Assembly: GCF_000002875.2 (NCBI RefSeq)
Contig: NC_009399.2
Coordinates: 422,884-486,883, forward strand
Origin: Leishmania infantum JPCM5
Lineage: Eukaryota; Euglenozoa; Kinetoplastea; Trypanosomatida; Trypanosomatidae
Direction: 5' to 3'
Length of the DNA: 64,000 nt
Shown: one piece after another, positions 1-11,300 of the stretch
Position numbering within the stretch: position 1 is the first letter of the stretch
Layout of the letters: each line of letters opens with the position of its first letter
Translations under genes and position numbers: made by a program
The notes under the pieces: generated by a model
The model's input: only the letters and a program-made list of their open reading frames with translations
The model's database searches: none
Told to the model about the DNA's origin: nothing

Positions 1-963
1 TACACGTGTGCAAGAAGAGGGTGTGGATCCCGTTGTGGCGCAACCGCGGCCACAGCACCGTTTCCTTCAGTCAGGGAGACGCACACCTGTGGCGGCGCGG
101 CACCCACGATTCTTCTGCATCGGTGACGCAGATGGATCTTGGAAGGCACCGAGCCCCCCCCCCCCCCGTGAGCATGTCGGCGCGCATGCACGCATTCGCG
201 TTACGAGGTGGGTCATTCAGTCGTGGTCGAGGGTGAAAGACAGTGAGCTGACAACGACAACATGGACAGCAAGGACACTCCACCACATCGACATGCGTAG
301 ACTGTCTCCCTCACTCGTGTAGGCGCACGTGTGCATGGAGGGTTTACTAGAGTGGTCTTGTCGGGCTGTAGACGTGCCGTGCGCACCCCTCTGCTTCCAC
401 CCCCTTCTCTCTCGCAACGCACACAAGAGGGGCGAGGCGGCGGAGAGCACGCAAAGACGTCAGAGATGATATTGATGGTCCAGGCATTGGCGCGATAGAG
501 GAGGCGCAGCCATCTACTTCTGCAGCCACGTCTCCGCTCCGCTGAGGCCGTCTCCATCTCTGCAGATTTGGTGAGCACAAACACACACACGCACACACAC
601 ACCTGCCCGCCGCACCGCACCCCCTCTGGGGTATCCAGCCGAGTCGGGCCACATAACGGCGACTTCCCCACATGCCGAGGAAAGAGAAAGGTGAGAGTCG
701 CAGCACGCGAAGATCTCGAGATGATGTGTAAAAGGCGAAAAGGACAATACACTGGCTACTACTACTAGAGTGATCGCATTAAAAGACGCGCTTGAGCGGA
801 TCGACCGCCTCTGCTGGTGCCCCCCTCCCCCCTCGCAGCGCAACGGGGCACAAGCAGACGCGTGCGCGTTCTCACGGCGAACAGAACTGAAACACGATGG
901 TGCCTCCCCCCTCCCTCCCTCCCCGAAGGCGACACAGCACGCCATACCGCATCCGCGCTGACA
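1..963. other. Non-coding 3' flank of SDH2C
   Basis: I see no convincing gene here. The open frames are short, overlap on both strands and mostly translate simple repeats. There is a C homopolymer near 156-168 and a short CA run near 579-603. On the minus strand this would be the 3' UTR of SDH2C and the intergenic spacer before the next gene, which lies outside the window. Confidence 0.6.
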
Positions 964-1557
964 TCACTGCATTTGCGCGAGACTTCGTTTTCCCGCTTCC
1001 TTCCCGCTCGTAACGGGCTCCATCTCGATCGCCGGCCCAACGCGCTTCGCCGACGGAGACGATAAGCGCTTGATCTCCTTCGACGCCAGACCAGGGTTGA
1101 GGAACTTGGGGCAGGTGATGCTGCAGTTGAAGATGTTGTGGCACATGTTCACCAGGTTGCCCGTCTCGAACATGCGCACGCGCTCGTCAAAGTCACGGTC
1201 GAGGGGCTCGACGAGCCAGCGGTATGACTGCAGCAGCACAGCAGGACCCAAGAAGTGCTCACGGTTCCACCAGTACTGCGGGCAGGAGCCGGTGCAAGAG
1301 GCGCAGAGCACGCACTCGTAGAGTCCCTCGAGACGCATGCGGTTGCTAGAGTCGACCTTCTCCTTCAGATACCACCGGTTCACAGTGTAGTTCGCGTTGG
1401 CGGCGCGCCGCGTGAGGAGGTGCATCGCTGTTTTACTGTTGTCCTTGGCCGTGTACAGCTGCGGCGTCTTGGCCGTCGAGTTCTTTATGAGGTGGCGGTA
1501 CATGTACAGCGGGCTGCTGTAGTTCGCCAGTTGGCCAGGGAGAGGCGCGGACGGCAT
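964..1557 (-). CDS. SDH2C: Succinate dehydrogenase iron-sulfur subunit, C-terminal half (SDH2C)
   Basis: This 197-residue protein is the second half of the complex II iron-sulfur subunit, which passes electrons from the flavoprotein to ubiquinone in the inner mitochondrial membrane. The bacterial-ferredoxin cysteines are visible: C82, C85, C88 and C149 fit the 4Fe-4S cluster, and C92, C139 and C145 fit the 3Fe-4S cluster. The motifs ECVLCASCTGSCP and NCSITCPKFLNPG are close to ordinary SDHB. The plant-type 2Fe-2S domain that normally occupies the first half is absent; about 80 residues of unrelated sequence precede the cysteines. Splitting of this subunit into SDH2N and SDH2C is known in trypanosomatids, so the gene is not truncated. 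The start is an ATG, with a good trans-splice acceptor about 80 nt upstream. Confidence 0.93.
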   Translation of the reverse strand: MPSAPLPGQLANYSSPLYMYRHLIKNSTAKTPQLYTAKDNSKTAMHLLTRRAANANYTVNRWYLKEKVDSSNRMRLEGLYECVLCASCTGSCPQYWWNREHFLGPAVLLQSYRWLVEPLDRDFDERVRMFETGNLVNMCHNIFNCSITCPKFLNPGLASKEIKRLSSPSAKRVGPAIEMEPVTSGKEAGKRSLAQMQ

Positions 1558-2116
1558 TTTAGGGTTTCACGTGTGCTTGCTGCCTTTTCTGAGGCGGTGG
1601 CGACAGCGGCGCGTCTGTGTGTCGAGTGAAGATGAAGGCTGATGAGGGTAGAAGAGAGGTTTCAGTGCAGTGTGATTCATCCCAAACATTCCTCCCTCCG
1701 CGTGCGTGTGTGCGTGCGCCCGTTGCCATCTCGCCTGGGCCTGTAGAGTCCGTCTCTGCACGCGCCTCGGCGACCCCTAGAAGGCGACAGGGATGGAGGG
1801 ATGGGAGGCGTGAGGAAGGCAACGCAGCCCCTCCCTCCCCAAACATACAAGCAGCACGACCCGGTCGTGCACCGAACACACATGCACGCAGATACCGGGG
1901 GCTTCTGCGATGGGTGTCTGCTCTGCTGCACACGGCGTTGCCGCCACCCCCGCTCCACCCCCAACCTTGGCGTAGCGTGCGCCATCGATGATTTTCTTTG
2001 TTCGTTTGCTGGATTGCTGTGCTGTTTTTCGCATGCGCCGAAAAGAGAGGCACGCGAAACACGAAAAACGAAAAAGGAAAAAGAATTCGGAGCAAACGAG
2101 ACACACACTGCGTGCC
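1558..2116. other. Intergenic spacer, L6 to SDH2C
   Basis: It holds the L6 3' UTR and the SDH2C 5' UTR. No gene is supported. An A-rich stretch on the + strand near 2040-2095 would be U-rich in the L6 3' UTR. Confidence 0.6.
1639..1660 (-). promoter_or_regulatory. Predicted spliced-leader acceptor for SDH2C
   Basis: On the minus strand a pyrimidine-rich tract is followed by the first AG at 1640-1639, about 82 nt before the ATG at 1557. This is the usual trypanosomatid trans-splicing signal and fits the chosen start. Confidence 0.55.
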
Positions 2117-2704
2117 TTACCAGTTCCAGCGGTGCGGCGCATCACCGGGCTTCACCGTGAAGACGGAGCGCAGGTAGCCGGCCTTCTCCTTGCCCTGAGC
2201 GTCCTTCTTGATGGCGGCGATGAGGGCGGCGTCGATCTTCTTCTGCAGCTGGGCGCGCGCGTCTGACACGGGGGTCTTCTTTCCCGCCTTGGAGGTCTTC
2301 TTGGCAGCCTTCTCCGCCCTAGCCTTCTGTTTGTCGCCCATGAAGTCGCCCTCGCTCTTGGTCAGCTTCTCTGCCTTGGGGCGCTGGAACACCTCGGGGG
2401 TGATGGGCGCCGTGTCAACGCTGGAGATGTCGACCTTGGTGCTGGTGGCGATCACGTAGCGGGAGTCGATGCGGCGGATGGGGACGCCATTGTACTTCAT
2501 CGGGCCGGACACGACCAGCGGGCCGTTGTGTGGCAGCTGCTTCAGGATCACGGCGCGGCGACCGCGGAAGCGGCCGGCGAGGATGATCGCGATGACGCCG
2601 GGAGCACAGCTCTTGCGCAGAGTCGTGTACTCAGGGCTCTTGCGCGACACCTTCTTCGCCGCCTTCCTCTTCGCGGCAGACGCAGCGGACTTGGTGGCGG
2701 CCAT
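2117..2704 (-). CDS. RPL6: Ribosomal protein eL6 (60S L6)
   Basis: This is a 195-residue, very basic protein of the large ribosomal subunit. The Lys/Ala-rich N-terminus (residues 1-25) leads into a KOW-like segment at about residues 34-60 (PGVIAIILAGRFRGRRAVIL), the best conserved part of eL6. A typical eL6 middle region follows (PLVVSGPMKYNGVPIRRI), then a Lys-rich C-terminal part. The length matches trypanosomatid L6. The ATG at 2704 lies 12 nt downstream of a strong pyrimidine tract plus AG, which settles the start. The gene sits between glutamate dehydrogenase and SDH2C in the transcript. Confidence 0.93.
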   Translation of the reverse strand: MAATKSAASAAKRKAAKKVSRKSPEYTTLRKSCAPGVIAIILAGRFRGRRAVILKQLPHNGPLVVSGPMKYNGVPIRRIDSRYVIATSTKVDISSVDTAPITPEVFQRPKAEKLTKSEGDFMGDKQKARAEKAAKKTSKAGKKTPVSDARAQLQKKIDAALIAAIKKDAQGKEKAGYLRSVFTVKPGDAPHRWNW

Positions 2705-2715
2705 GCTTGAAAGCT

Positions 2716-2748
2716 CTGTGGGACGGGTAGGAGAGGGAAGGGGTGAAG
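2716..2748 (-). promoter_or_regulatory. Predicted spliced-leader acceptor for L6
   Basis: A pyrimidine tract of about 30 nt on the minus strand ends in CACAG, with AG at 2717-2716. The very short 5' UTR (about 11 nt) suits a highly expressed ribosomal protein gene. Confidence 0.65.
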
Positions 2749-3179
2749 CTGGTTCCGTGCCAGTATCTCACTCTCTGTGGTTGAGTGTGTGTGTTTGGAT
2801 GCAGGTGCAGTGGCACAGATGAAATATGTTTTTATTTTTATTTTTTATTGGGAAGGGCGAGGGGGAGGGGGATGGGTATAAGAAGATCGACTCACACCAC
2901 ATATGGGCAGTGCCGCGAACATGGAGAGCGAAGGAAACGTAATTCGTGCACGTGCAGGCCCTTGACTGTGGGCATCACCCCCCCTCTCTGTGGAAGCTCG
3001 AAGCCGGCGAGGGGACCGGAGGTGCGGCGGAAGCCGGGGAGGGGGGCAAAGACCCGCTTGAAAGCCCATCAAACGGGGGTTTCCTCTGCAGACCAGCAAT
3101 GCCGCGGGCGCTTTTTCATCTCTCGCTTGCTGCGTTGCTTACTGAGTTATGCCTTGTCAAAGGGCTGAAGTAAAAAAGA

Positions 3180-3366
3180 CGCAGACCCACACGCACACGC
3201 ACACCCACACGCACACCCACACCCACACGCACACGCACACGCACACGCACACGCACACCCACACCCACACGCACACGCACACGCACACCCACACGCACAC
3301 TCACACGCACACCCACACCCACACGCACACGCACACGCACACGCACACGCACACGCACACGCACAA
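3180..3366. repeat. CA-type microsatellite with ACACGC/ACACCC units
   Basis: About 185 bp of imperfect 6-bp units in which ACAC alternates with GC or CC. It lies in the GDH-L6 spacer and drives spurious open frames on both strands (His-Thr and Val-Arg runs). Confidence 0.95.
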
Positions 3367-5316
3367 CACGAGGAGCATTATAAGGAGGACGGTTGTGTGC
3401 ACTGGAATGGTGGTGGCACTGCGCTATACGAGGGGGAGGGGCGTGCATATGTGTCTCCACAACAAGAGCGACGACTTTGTAGTATAGGGTGAGGGATGCA
3501 GGGAGAGAGGCAGACAGAGAGAATGCGGGCGGTGCTGCAGGCAAGGAGGAGCTGGCGGCGGTGGTGCCAGCCACAAACCTTTGGGGCTATCGACCCCCCT
3601 CCTCCTCCTCTTCCTCCTCAACACGCACACACGTCGTCAAGCCTTTTCCAGCGCCTCCCCTCCTTTACCCCTCCACGCACACGCAAAGACGTGCACACAA
3701 GCAAACGAGCATTAAGAAGGAGGCGAACACCGACGCGCGCACGATGGAAGCGAAGAGAGAAAGAGGGTGGTGGGCGGGAGGGAGGGAGAAGCCATGGCGC
3801 GGTCGCTGTATCGGGTACGGCGCCGGGCCGTATCGGCGGTTTGGAGGGGGAGGGGGTGAGAGCGGAAACACACACGCATGCACAGAGGAAACGGTCTTCA
3901 CACGCAACAGCGGAAGGACCCCCACCTCCCCACACAAACAGATGAAGGAGCTCATCAACGGAGAGGAAAACAAAGGACTCTCATGCTTTATAGACTGAAT
4001 GTGCGTGGGCGCATGTGAGCGCATGCAAGTGCGCACGGCTTCGCCTCTCTGACCTCTCGCGCGCACGTCGTTTGGTGTGAACGGCACAGTGAGAGGAGGG
4101 GGCTTTCCAAGACATGAAACACACACACACACACACATATGCATACAAAAACGGACACGCAACCACCGTTTGCAGACTCATATGTAGATGTAGATATATC
4201 AAGAGAGACACGAGGACGGGGAGAGGAGAGGCGCCTGCCTGAGAGGAAAGCGAAACTGGAGAGTGGTGAGGGAGTAGAAGAGAGAGAGCCAATACATCGA
4301 GGAAAAGGGGGGGAAGGGGTGAGGAAGAGGAGGGAAGGGGATGGGGCGCTGCGGTATTCGGTGTGGCGGTGGTCGTTGCCGTTGTCGACGGAGGTGAGCA
4401 CACACGCACGCACACAGAGAGAGAAAAAGAAAAAGGCCATCGAGACGAGGAGGGAGCGGAGGCCCCGAGGGGGGGGGAGTGAGCGAGCGAGTGAGTGGCG
4501 GGCAGCAAAAACGGGAGTTCGGGCAGAGAGCGGCGAGCGAGAGGCTAGCCTGGCGGAGGTCTACAAGGCAACGAAACCAAACACGAACAGCAAACGCAAA
4601 GGCTTCGCCGTGGCGGCGGGCGTGAGAGAAAGAGGTTGTGCTCACCATGTGTGTGTGCGTGGCGGGGGGGGGAGAGTGCATCCTTTCTGCCCTCATGACC
4701 ACCACGAGGTCCACTGCTCAGACGTGCGCACCCACGCACGTAGAGCAAGGTTCCCATTTGCTGTGGCTCATACAAAACGGACATGACGTACAACAAAGAA
4801 GGCCGATACAATCACCTCCCCTCGCCCCGTCCCGCCCCGACACACGGGCGCCAGCAGCCATCGTCGTGTGCGGGGAGGAGTGCATTGCGACGTGCTCAGT
4901 GAGTGTCCTCCTGTGTGCATGTGCGTGCGTGCGTGTGCGTGTGTGCCGCATTTCCGCAAGCCATCGCTGCCACAAAACTGCCATGACCTTTCCGCAGACT
5001 GAGGCGTATGATGGACGCGTGCACTGCATTACGGCTGGTCCTTGTCTCCCTCTTCTTCTAGACGTTTATCTACTATCTTCGTTCCTGACGCGCTGCCCCT
5101 CGTGCTGTCTTACCCCGACGTCGTCTTCGAGGGGGAGGGCATGATGCGGTGCACGCCGCCAACACCTCACTCTTTGAAGCGGGTGAGGAGAGGAGAGGCT
5201 GCACCGGATCCCCTGTGTATGGTGCGCTGTGCTCATCAGCGGGTTGCGTTTCTGCGGAGGGTGGTGGTTGGAAAGGATTGTAGTCGAAGAGGCCGGCCAC
5301 ATGCTACGTGGTTGCT

Positions 5317-8300
5317 CTACTTGGCACTCTTCGCCGCGGTGGCGTAGACCTCGGTCATGTAGCGGAAGAAGTCGAACTCGTTGCTGTCCACCCCGGTCTG
5401 GTAGACGTAGCGAGAGGCAAGCCACATGGCGCAGATGGCGTGCTGGTAGTTCTCCGGCACGCGCTTCAGCATCAGATCCACCGGCACCACCTCCTTCAGG
5501 GTCTTGAGTGCATATTGATCCATCACGTAGCGGACCAGGTCGCGGTTCTTGAAGATGTCGCTGCTCAGCATGCTTGCGCGGATCTGCACGTTCTTTCTGC
5601 TGAGCGCGTCGGCGATGAGCGTCTTGGACTGCTGCGGGTCCTTCTCCCACTCGCGCCAGATGGCATTGAACTCGAGCTTCGCGTTCTCCTCAATGCGGTC
5701 GAGGATCTCCTTCACGTACTTCTTGTAAAACTCCGGCGCATCCGTGGCGCTCTTGGCGGACATGTACTTGGTGTGCTCCTCGTCGGAGAGGCAGAGGCCT
5801 GCAAACACCTCTAGCGAGGAGGATGTCACGCCACCCTTGTTCGCCGACGCATCCTTGATGAGCGTCACGCCGCACTTCTCGAGCGCCAGACGGGCGTCCT
5901 GCGAGATGAACAGGTTGGCACCTTCCACAATGATCTTGAACTTCAGCTGCTCCGGCGACAAGTTCGCGTACTTGCCTTCCATCATGGACTCACCGTCCGC
6001 GTTGGGAATCTTGAGAAACCTGCCAACGTTTTCGAGCGTCACGCTCCGCGGGCGGCCGCCACATGGAACGAAGACATCTGCGTCAGAGTACTTGAGGAAG
6101 TGGAACTCATTACGCAGGCGAGAGCCGTCCTCGACGAGGGAGCCGTCGGGCAGCTTCACATTGCGGTCCTCCGTCAGCACCAGGAAACCCTCCGGCGACA
6201 GCTTACTGCGGTTGAACTCGCGCAGCGGCAGACGGTGGTGGGCCAGGCGGGCGAGCTCTTCACGGTCGATGCCCTTCGGGTCGTGTAGCGAGGCCGAGAT
6301 GTCCACCATGCCAACCATCTTCTCCTTGCTGCGCAGCAACTCGTTCGAGCCGAGGTCGCCGTCCGGGCCACCGGTCTGGAACTTGCGCATCTCCGACTCG
6401 TTGAGGCCGAGCTTCTCGTAGATGGACGTCACGTAGGCTCGCACGCTGTGCGTCGTCATGCCGTACACGTCGTGCGGGATGCCGCCAAGCTCGGGATCCT
6501 TGCCAGTCGTGAAGGACTTCCACGACTTGTAGCCACGCCCCTTGCTGTAGAGCGCGCCAGCGGCCGGGAAGGTGCCGGCGGTGTTCTCATCCGGGCCGAG
6601 GAAGATGATCTCCTCTGACTTGAGCCCGTCCACGACGCCCTTTTCGCCAGGGATGATTACATCGAGCAGAGCGTCGACGTACTGGAGGAAGATGTGCTGG
6701 CAGCGCACCTCGTCGAACTTGTTTAGGTAGCGGCTGGAGACGAGAATCGTGCCCTTGCTGCCGCCCTCCGGGATGTCTTTGTTTTTCAGCAGCTGCGTGT
6801 GGGCGAGGTTGTAGTTCTCCTGGAAGACGGAGCGCTTGTTCCTGCGGTAGTCACGCTCCTTGCAGATGATCATGCGCACACCACCACGCGCGATGTCGGT
6901 GAAGCGAATGTGGAAGCCGCGCCACTGCCCACCAGCGAAGAGGAAGACGCCGTGCGGCACACGGGGGAACTCGAGCTCCTTGAGAAACACCGGGTTCAGC
7001 CGGAAGGCGAGCGCGGCCTTCTCTGTCTTGCAGAAGTTGTGCTTGATGATCACCTCGTTGAACTTGAGGAAGCTCATGAACAGCGTGCGGTCGTACTCCG
7101 GGCGGTCGTCCTCGCGCAAGCGGTGCGTAATTTTATCGGCAATGGCAGCGCGGCGCTCGGGCGTGGAGCCAAGACGGAAGTCTTCGTAGATGAGCTTTAC
7201 AAACTCCGGGTAGAGGGCGATGACGGAGCCGGTGTAGCGCTCGGACATGACCTCCTGCGTCAGTGAGCTTCGCAGGTTGTTCAGTCGGTTCACGCCATTC
7301 GGCTCCTTCGCCAGGATCGCCTTGAGGTGACGGTAGTCGTCTGTCGTCGGGCTCGGAGTGAAGTACATGGCGAAGATGACGGCTGCGTCGATGAACACCG
7401 TCTCCTCGCATGACAGCGCGCCGGCCTCGTGCAGACGCGTGATGGCGTTGAAGGGGCGGTTCGGCAGCAGCCCGACCAGCGAGGCCCGCTCCTCTATTTG
7501 CTCAGCCGTCGCGCCGCGGATCTCAAAGCCGTACACCTGCACCCCGTTCGAGAAGCTGTAGGACACGCTCATCATGATCTCAGCCCCCTCGATCTCTTGG
7601 AAGATGGACAGCAGCGAGGCGACGTAATTCGTGCGCTCGACCATGGTGGCCATCGTGAAGGACACATGCCCCTTTTCCACCTCCTCGACGTGGAAGACCG
7701 GGAATACAGAGCTGAGCTGGCGGCGTAGTAGGCCACGGATAATGTTCTTCTGCTCCTCCGTCAGTTGCCTGGCGGCCGTCTGCGTCGGCAGTGCCGGGCT
7801 TTTGGGGTTGACATGCTCCTCCTCGCTGCCGCTCTCGACGAAGGGCTCGATGGAGGCGTTGTAGATGGCGAACTTGCGGTCCTCGCTGATGTAGTGGTGC
7901 GTGTTACTGCCGAGATGAGGATCCTGGTTGAGGGACACGAACCGCGCCATCTTGCGCAGCATGCGCAGCTTCTTCTGAGGCTCGTTGTGGCAAATGTAGA
8001 AGGCGGTGCGGTGGTTCTCGTGGACGTACTCGAAGGAGTCGCCCATGCGGAAGCGAGCCTCTGCGGTCAAGAGGCCCTGCACGTGGTCGATCATCTCCGC
8101 CTGAGAGAAGTTGCGCGGGTAGCTCGATTTCTCGAGGCCGCTCACAAAGGTATTTGCGAGGGACTCGACAATGTTCTTGTCGAAGACAGCCTGCGTCGTA
8201 ACAGCCTTGATGATGGCGTCCCGGTCCACCAGCGGCGACGTGGCACCCGAGGAAGCGAAGCGGCCCGGGGTGGCAAGCGGGGCGAAACCGAGCAGCGTCA

Positions 8301-8379
8301 TGGCGGTGACGGTGTGGCTGGCCGGGAAGGCGCGGCCACAGAGTCGGGCCACGGCCCGGGAGGCGGTGTAGCGCATCAT
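5317..8379 (-). CDS. GDH: Glutamate dehydrogenase, large NAD-type, mitochondrial
   Basis: This 1020-residue protein belongs to the large (about 115 kDa) NAD-dependent glutamate dehydrogenases. It oxidises glutamate to 2-oxoglutarate and ammonium and links amino-acid use to the citric acid cycle. The first 45 or so residues are rich in Arg, Ala and Ser and look like a mitochondrial presequence. The catalytic core begins near residue 490: FHIRFTDIARGGVR, then the Lys-containing PEGGSKG near 540, LGPDENTAGTFPAAG near 595, and the nucleotide-binding region with TGGPDGDLGSNEL near 677. The long N-terminal half is typical of this class. Two adjacent ATGs (8379 and 8376) are possible starts; I use the first. 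Leishmania also has a smaller NADP enzyme elsewhere; this is not it. Confidence 0.95.
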   Translation of the reverse strand: MMRYTASRAVARLCGRAFPASHTVTAMTLLGFAPLATPGRFASSGATSPLVDRDAIIKAVTTQAVFDKNIVESLANTFVSGLEKSSYPRNFSQAEMIDHVQGLLTAEARFRMGDSFEYVHENHRTAFYICHNEPQKKLRMLRKMARFVSLNQDPHLGSNTHHYISEDRKFAIYNASIEPFVESGSEEEHVNPKSPALPTQTAARQLTEEQKNIIRGLLRRQLSSVFPVFHVEEVEKGHVSFTMATMVERTNYVASLLSIFQEIEGAEIMMSVSYSFSNGVQVYGFEIRGATAEQIEERASLVGLLPNRPFNAITRLHEAGALSCEETVFIDAAVIFAMYFTPSPTTDDYRHLKAILAKEPNGVNRLNNLRSSLTQEVMSERYTGSVIALYPEFVKLIYEDFRLGSTPERRAAIADKITHRLREDDRPEYDRTLFMSFLKFNEVIIKHNFCKTEKAALAFRLNPVFLKELEFPRVPHGVFLFAGGQWRGFHIRFTDIARGGVRMIICKERDYRRNKRSVFQENYNLAHTQLLKNKDIPEGGSKGTILVSSRYLNKFDEVRCQHIFLQYVDALLDVIIPGEKGVVDGLKSEEIIFLGPDENTAGTFPAAGALYSKGRGYKSWKSFTTGKDPELGGIPHDVYGMTTHSVRAYVTSIYEKLGLNESEMRKFQTGGPDGDLGSNELLRSKEKMVGMVDISASLHDPKGIDREELARLAHHRLPLREFNRSKLSPEGFLVLTEDRNVKLPDGSLVEDGSRLRNEFHFLKYSDADVFVPCGGRPRSVTLENVGRFLKIPNADGESMMEGKYANLSPEQLKFKIIVEGANLFISQDARLALEKCGVTLIKDASANKGGVTSSSLEVFAGLCLSDEEHTKYMSAKSATDAPEFYKKYVKEILDRIEENAKLEFNAIWREWEKDPQQSKTLIADALSRKNVQIRASMLSSDIFKNRDLVRYVMDQYALKTLKEVVPVDLMLKRVPENYQHAICAMWLASRYVYQTGVDSNEFDFFRYMTEVYATAAKSAK

Positions 8380-11300
8380 CTTTTTTTCTTTCGGTTGATG
8401 TCGAACTTTGTGTTGTTCTGAGAGGTCGGATGACGCTTACGAAAATAACGTGCACGAGAGAGCAAGGAGCCTGAGGGGAGGGGGGGAGGCACGTGACAGC
8501 ACGAGTGTGCGCGTGCGGGTGCGAGAGAGAGTGGGAGGGGGTGAGGGTGGGGGAGGGGGGGGGGCAAGACTACCAAGAAGTCGTTTTGTGTGTTAGGGAA
8601 AGTGCAGTCCGGCAAGAAAACACACACTCGCGGGCAGACGCAGACGGGCAGGGAGAGAGGGAGACAGAGAGTGACACGAGCACGCCGACAAGAAGACTCG
8701 AGCAGCAACAGAGAACAAAAAACAGAAAGCGCAAAAAAAAAGAGAGAACGGTAATAAGAAGTGACAGACTCAGAGAAGGGTTGCGAGCGAGGGAACAGAA
8801 AACGAAAGGCAAGTAGACGGTGGAACAAGAATTATGTCAACAGAACAAAATAAGGCACGCGATGAGTCGGTTTGGGCTGTGCGTGTGTGTGCGTGTGTAG
8901 GAACTCTGATGCGTTTCTTGGCGTCTCGGAGGGTGAGGGATTCGAAAACAAGCGTGACAAGAAAGACGACAACAAGACCAGGCTGAAGACGGACAGACAG
9001 ATGCGGGACAAGCACACGAAAAGAAAGGGGAGGGTGGATGGGCAGACAATGAGAGCAAGCAGACACAGTGCGACAGAGAGCGATGATTCCTGGGCAGGCG
9101 ACTGCTTCGACTCCTTTTCCTTTCGTTTTCCCGTAAGTAACGCACTCGTTCCGTAGGCCCTTTACAAAGAGAGGGATGCTGCGAGATTGAGAGGAAGCGA
9201 AGGATGATGCTCAGAAGAAAACACACCGCTAATGCCACAAGACTGCCTCTCCGATGGGTGGGGGTGGGTGTCTGGGTGGGGAGGTGGTCTTGTTTTTGTC
9301 TTAGTAGGGCATGCACATATGTGTCGCAACGTGTGGAGTGTTTGTGTGTTTTTTCTTTAACGTGCAGCTGCGTTACCTTCTCGGCGTCGTCACGTTTACA
9401 TATACGTACGTATATATATATATATATATAGATAGATAGGGAGGGAGGGATGGTGAAAGGATGTCTCCTTGTGCGTGCGCGTGATATAAACAACCCCCAA
9501 CAACAAATCAAAAAATAATAAAAAAAAATGAAAGTGACGTCCCGACCGCAGCTGGGCGCAAACAAACACACACACACACACAAACAAAATCTAAAAACAA
9601 CACAAGAGAAAAAAAAACGGTTTTCCCTTTTTTTTGGATATTTTTAAATTTCGTTTTTGTGTGTTGTTTTCCCTGACCCGTTTATGGTGGTGGTGATGGT
9701 GGTCTGCGTGTGGTGATCCTTTTCTAAAGCAGCACACAGGCGAAGGAGGAGGATAGACAAAACACAACAAAACACAACACAATAAAGGAACCACCTATAA
9801 TAAATACGTTCTCTTTTTTTGCTTGTGTGTGTTTTGTTTCCTTGGCGTTGCACCTCTCCGTCCGTCTTCGTTCTCCTTGTGTAGCCGGCCTTGGCTGGAA
9901 CGCTGTACGTCGGTTTGTGTGTGCGTGTGTGGGACGAGGGGAGGGGGAGGGGGGGGCTCAGTTGCCGTATCTGCCTTATATTGCGTGCGAGTGTTCTCGC
10001 CTTCAACGTATCACAGTCGAGGGTGGGCGTAGGTTACGTTACGTACGTCTCGCGCTCTCTCTGTGTGTGTCTGTGTGTAAGAGTGTTTGTGGCTGGCTGG
10101 CTGAGGGGGAGGGGTGACGGAGTAAGTAGGCTGCTTTCGCTTGTTACGTCTTTATATACGTGTATCGTTTTCGGTACTCACGCAAGGTTTGACCACGCGA
10201 GTGGAGGAAGGGCGCGGCGGCTATTCGCGAGGAAGCGATCGCACAAGGGCCACGCGGAAAACAAACAACGATAACACAAGAACGCGCGGAGCTCCACGAG
10301 CGATGCTGGAGCGGGTGAGATGGGAGACACTCACGACGACGCCGATTCGAACAACACGAGCCGCAACGCGAGAGAGGACGGAACGGGTAGAGCTAACGAA
10401 GAACAAAAAGGAGAGAGAGAGAAACGGGGATGGAGAGGGAAAGGCGAACAGAAAGACATAAAAGCGGAGCTGCTACACCAGCCCACATGGGTGAAGGGGG
10501 AGGAGTGGTGGTGGTGGCACAGATGCGTGGAGAGGGGAGAAGAGGGGGCGTGGAGGGACGTGATGGAGAGCTTGATGGAGGCGCACGCGCATCCGTCTCG
10601 ATGTGGTGGATGGAGAGAGAAGGGAAGAGCAATAGGTGGCATGCATCGGTGCACACACACACACACAACCGTACGTCGGTGTAAACGAGGAAAAGCGGTG
10701 AGTGGGGGGGGGAGAGGGAGGGATTGGCCAGCAGCACCACCGCCGCCTTTGTGTCTCTGTCTCGTTCTCTCCTCTTGTGCTCGTGGCGCCTCGGTTACAC
10801 GCTTTTTGCTTTTAGACACGACATAATCCACAGTAAGTGTACCAACTTAACAGCAGCTGCTGCCGCCTGCGTCGGCAGTGCGCCTGTTTGCCTGGCTGTG
10901 CGTAACAGCGCTGTGGGGGGATGGAGGATGGCGTCGGGAGGACGCGGCGACAATAAAAGGGAGCGCATTGAAGAAGGGTGAGCGCCCTGCATAAAGCCGC
11001 ATGCAACGGCATGCCAAGGCCGTGAAGCTGACCAAAGGGGGGCTGATTGCTGCTGTCCCCCCTGCCCTATCCCGGCAGCAGGCGTCTGCTGCATCAATCC
11101 CTCTCTACGGCTGCTCAGTGGCGTTGGCAGCCCGCGAGAGAGGGAGACGTCCAAATGTGGCAGTCGTGCAGCAGCTGCCGCCGTTCTATTTTCTGCTTCG
11201 CGCGTCCATGTCCGCCTGCCCGTCGCTGCCTTCCTCTCTGCACCATCCTCGCTGGATAGAGGGAGACGAAGAGGTGTTTCTCTCCTCATTTGCGAGCGGC

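Larger units (their letters stand above)
2705..5316. other. Long spacer between GDH and L6
   Basis: About 2.6 kb with no supported gene. It would contain the GDH 3' UTR and the L6 5' UTR. It includes an AT-rich patch at about 2825-2850, a CA-type satellite at 3180-3366, a short CA run near 4115-4137, and a long purine-rich stretch on the + strand from about 4200 to 4560 (pyrimidine-rich in the transcript). Open frames here translate repeats or purine-rich sequence and show no domain. Confidence 0.55.

Noticed and set aside
213..752. Minus-strand frame of 179 codons left of SDH2C
   Set aside because: Contains Val-Cys repeat translation, has no recognisable motif and overlaps equally good frames on the other strand.
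3149..3574. Open frames on both strands across the CA satellite (His-Thr and Val-Arg repeats)
   Set aside because: They simply translate the repeat in several frames; no flanking domain and no start context.
4139..4786. Plus-strand frame of 215 codons rich in Arg, Glu and Gly
   Set aside because: It is a purine-rich stretch, i.e. a pyrimidine-rich part of the minus-strand transcript, on the opposite strand to all genes.
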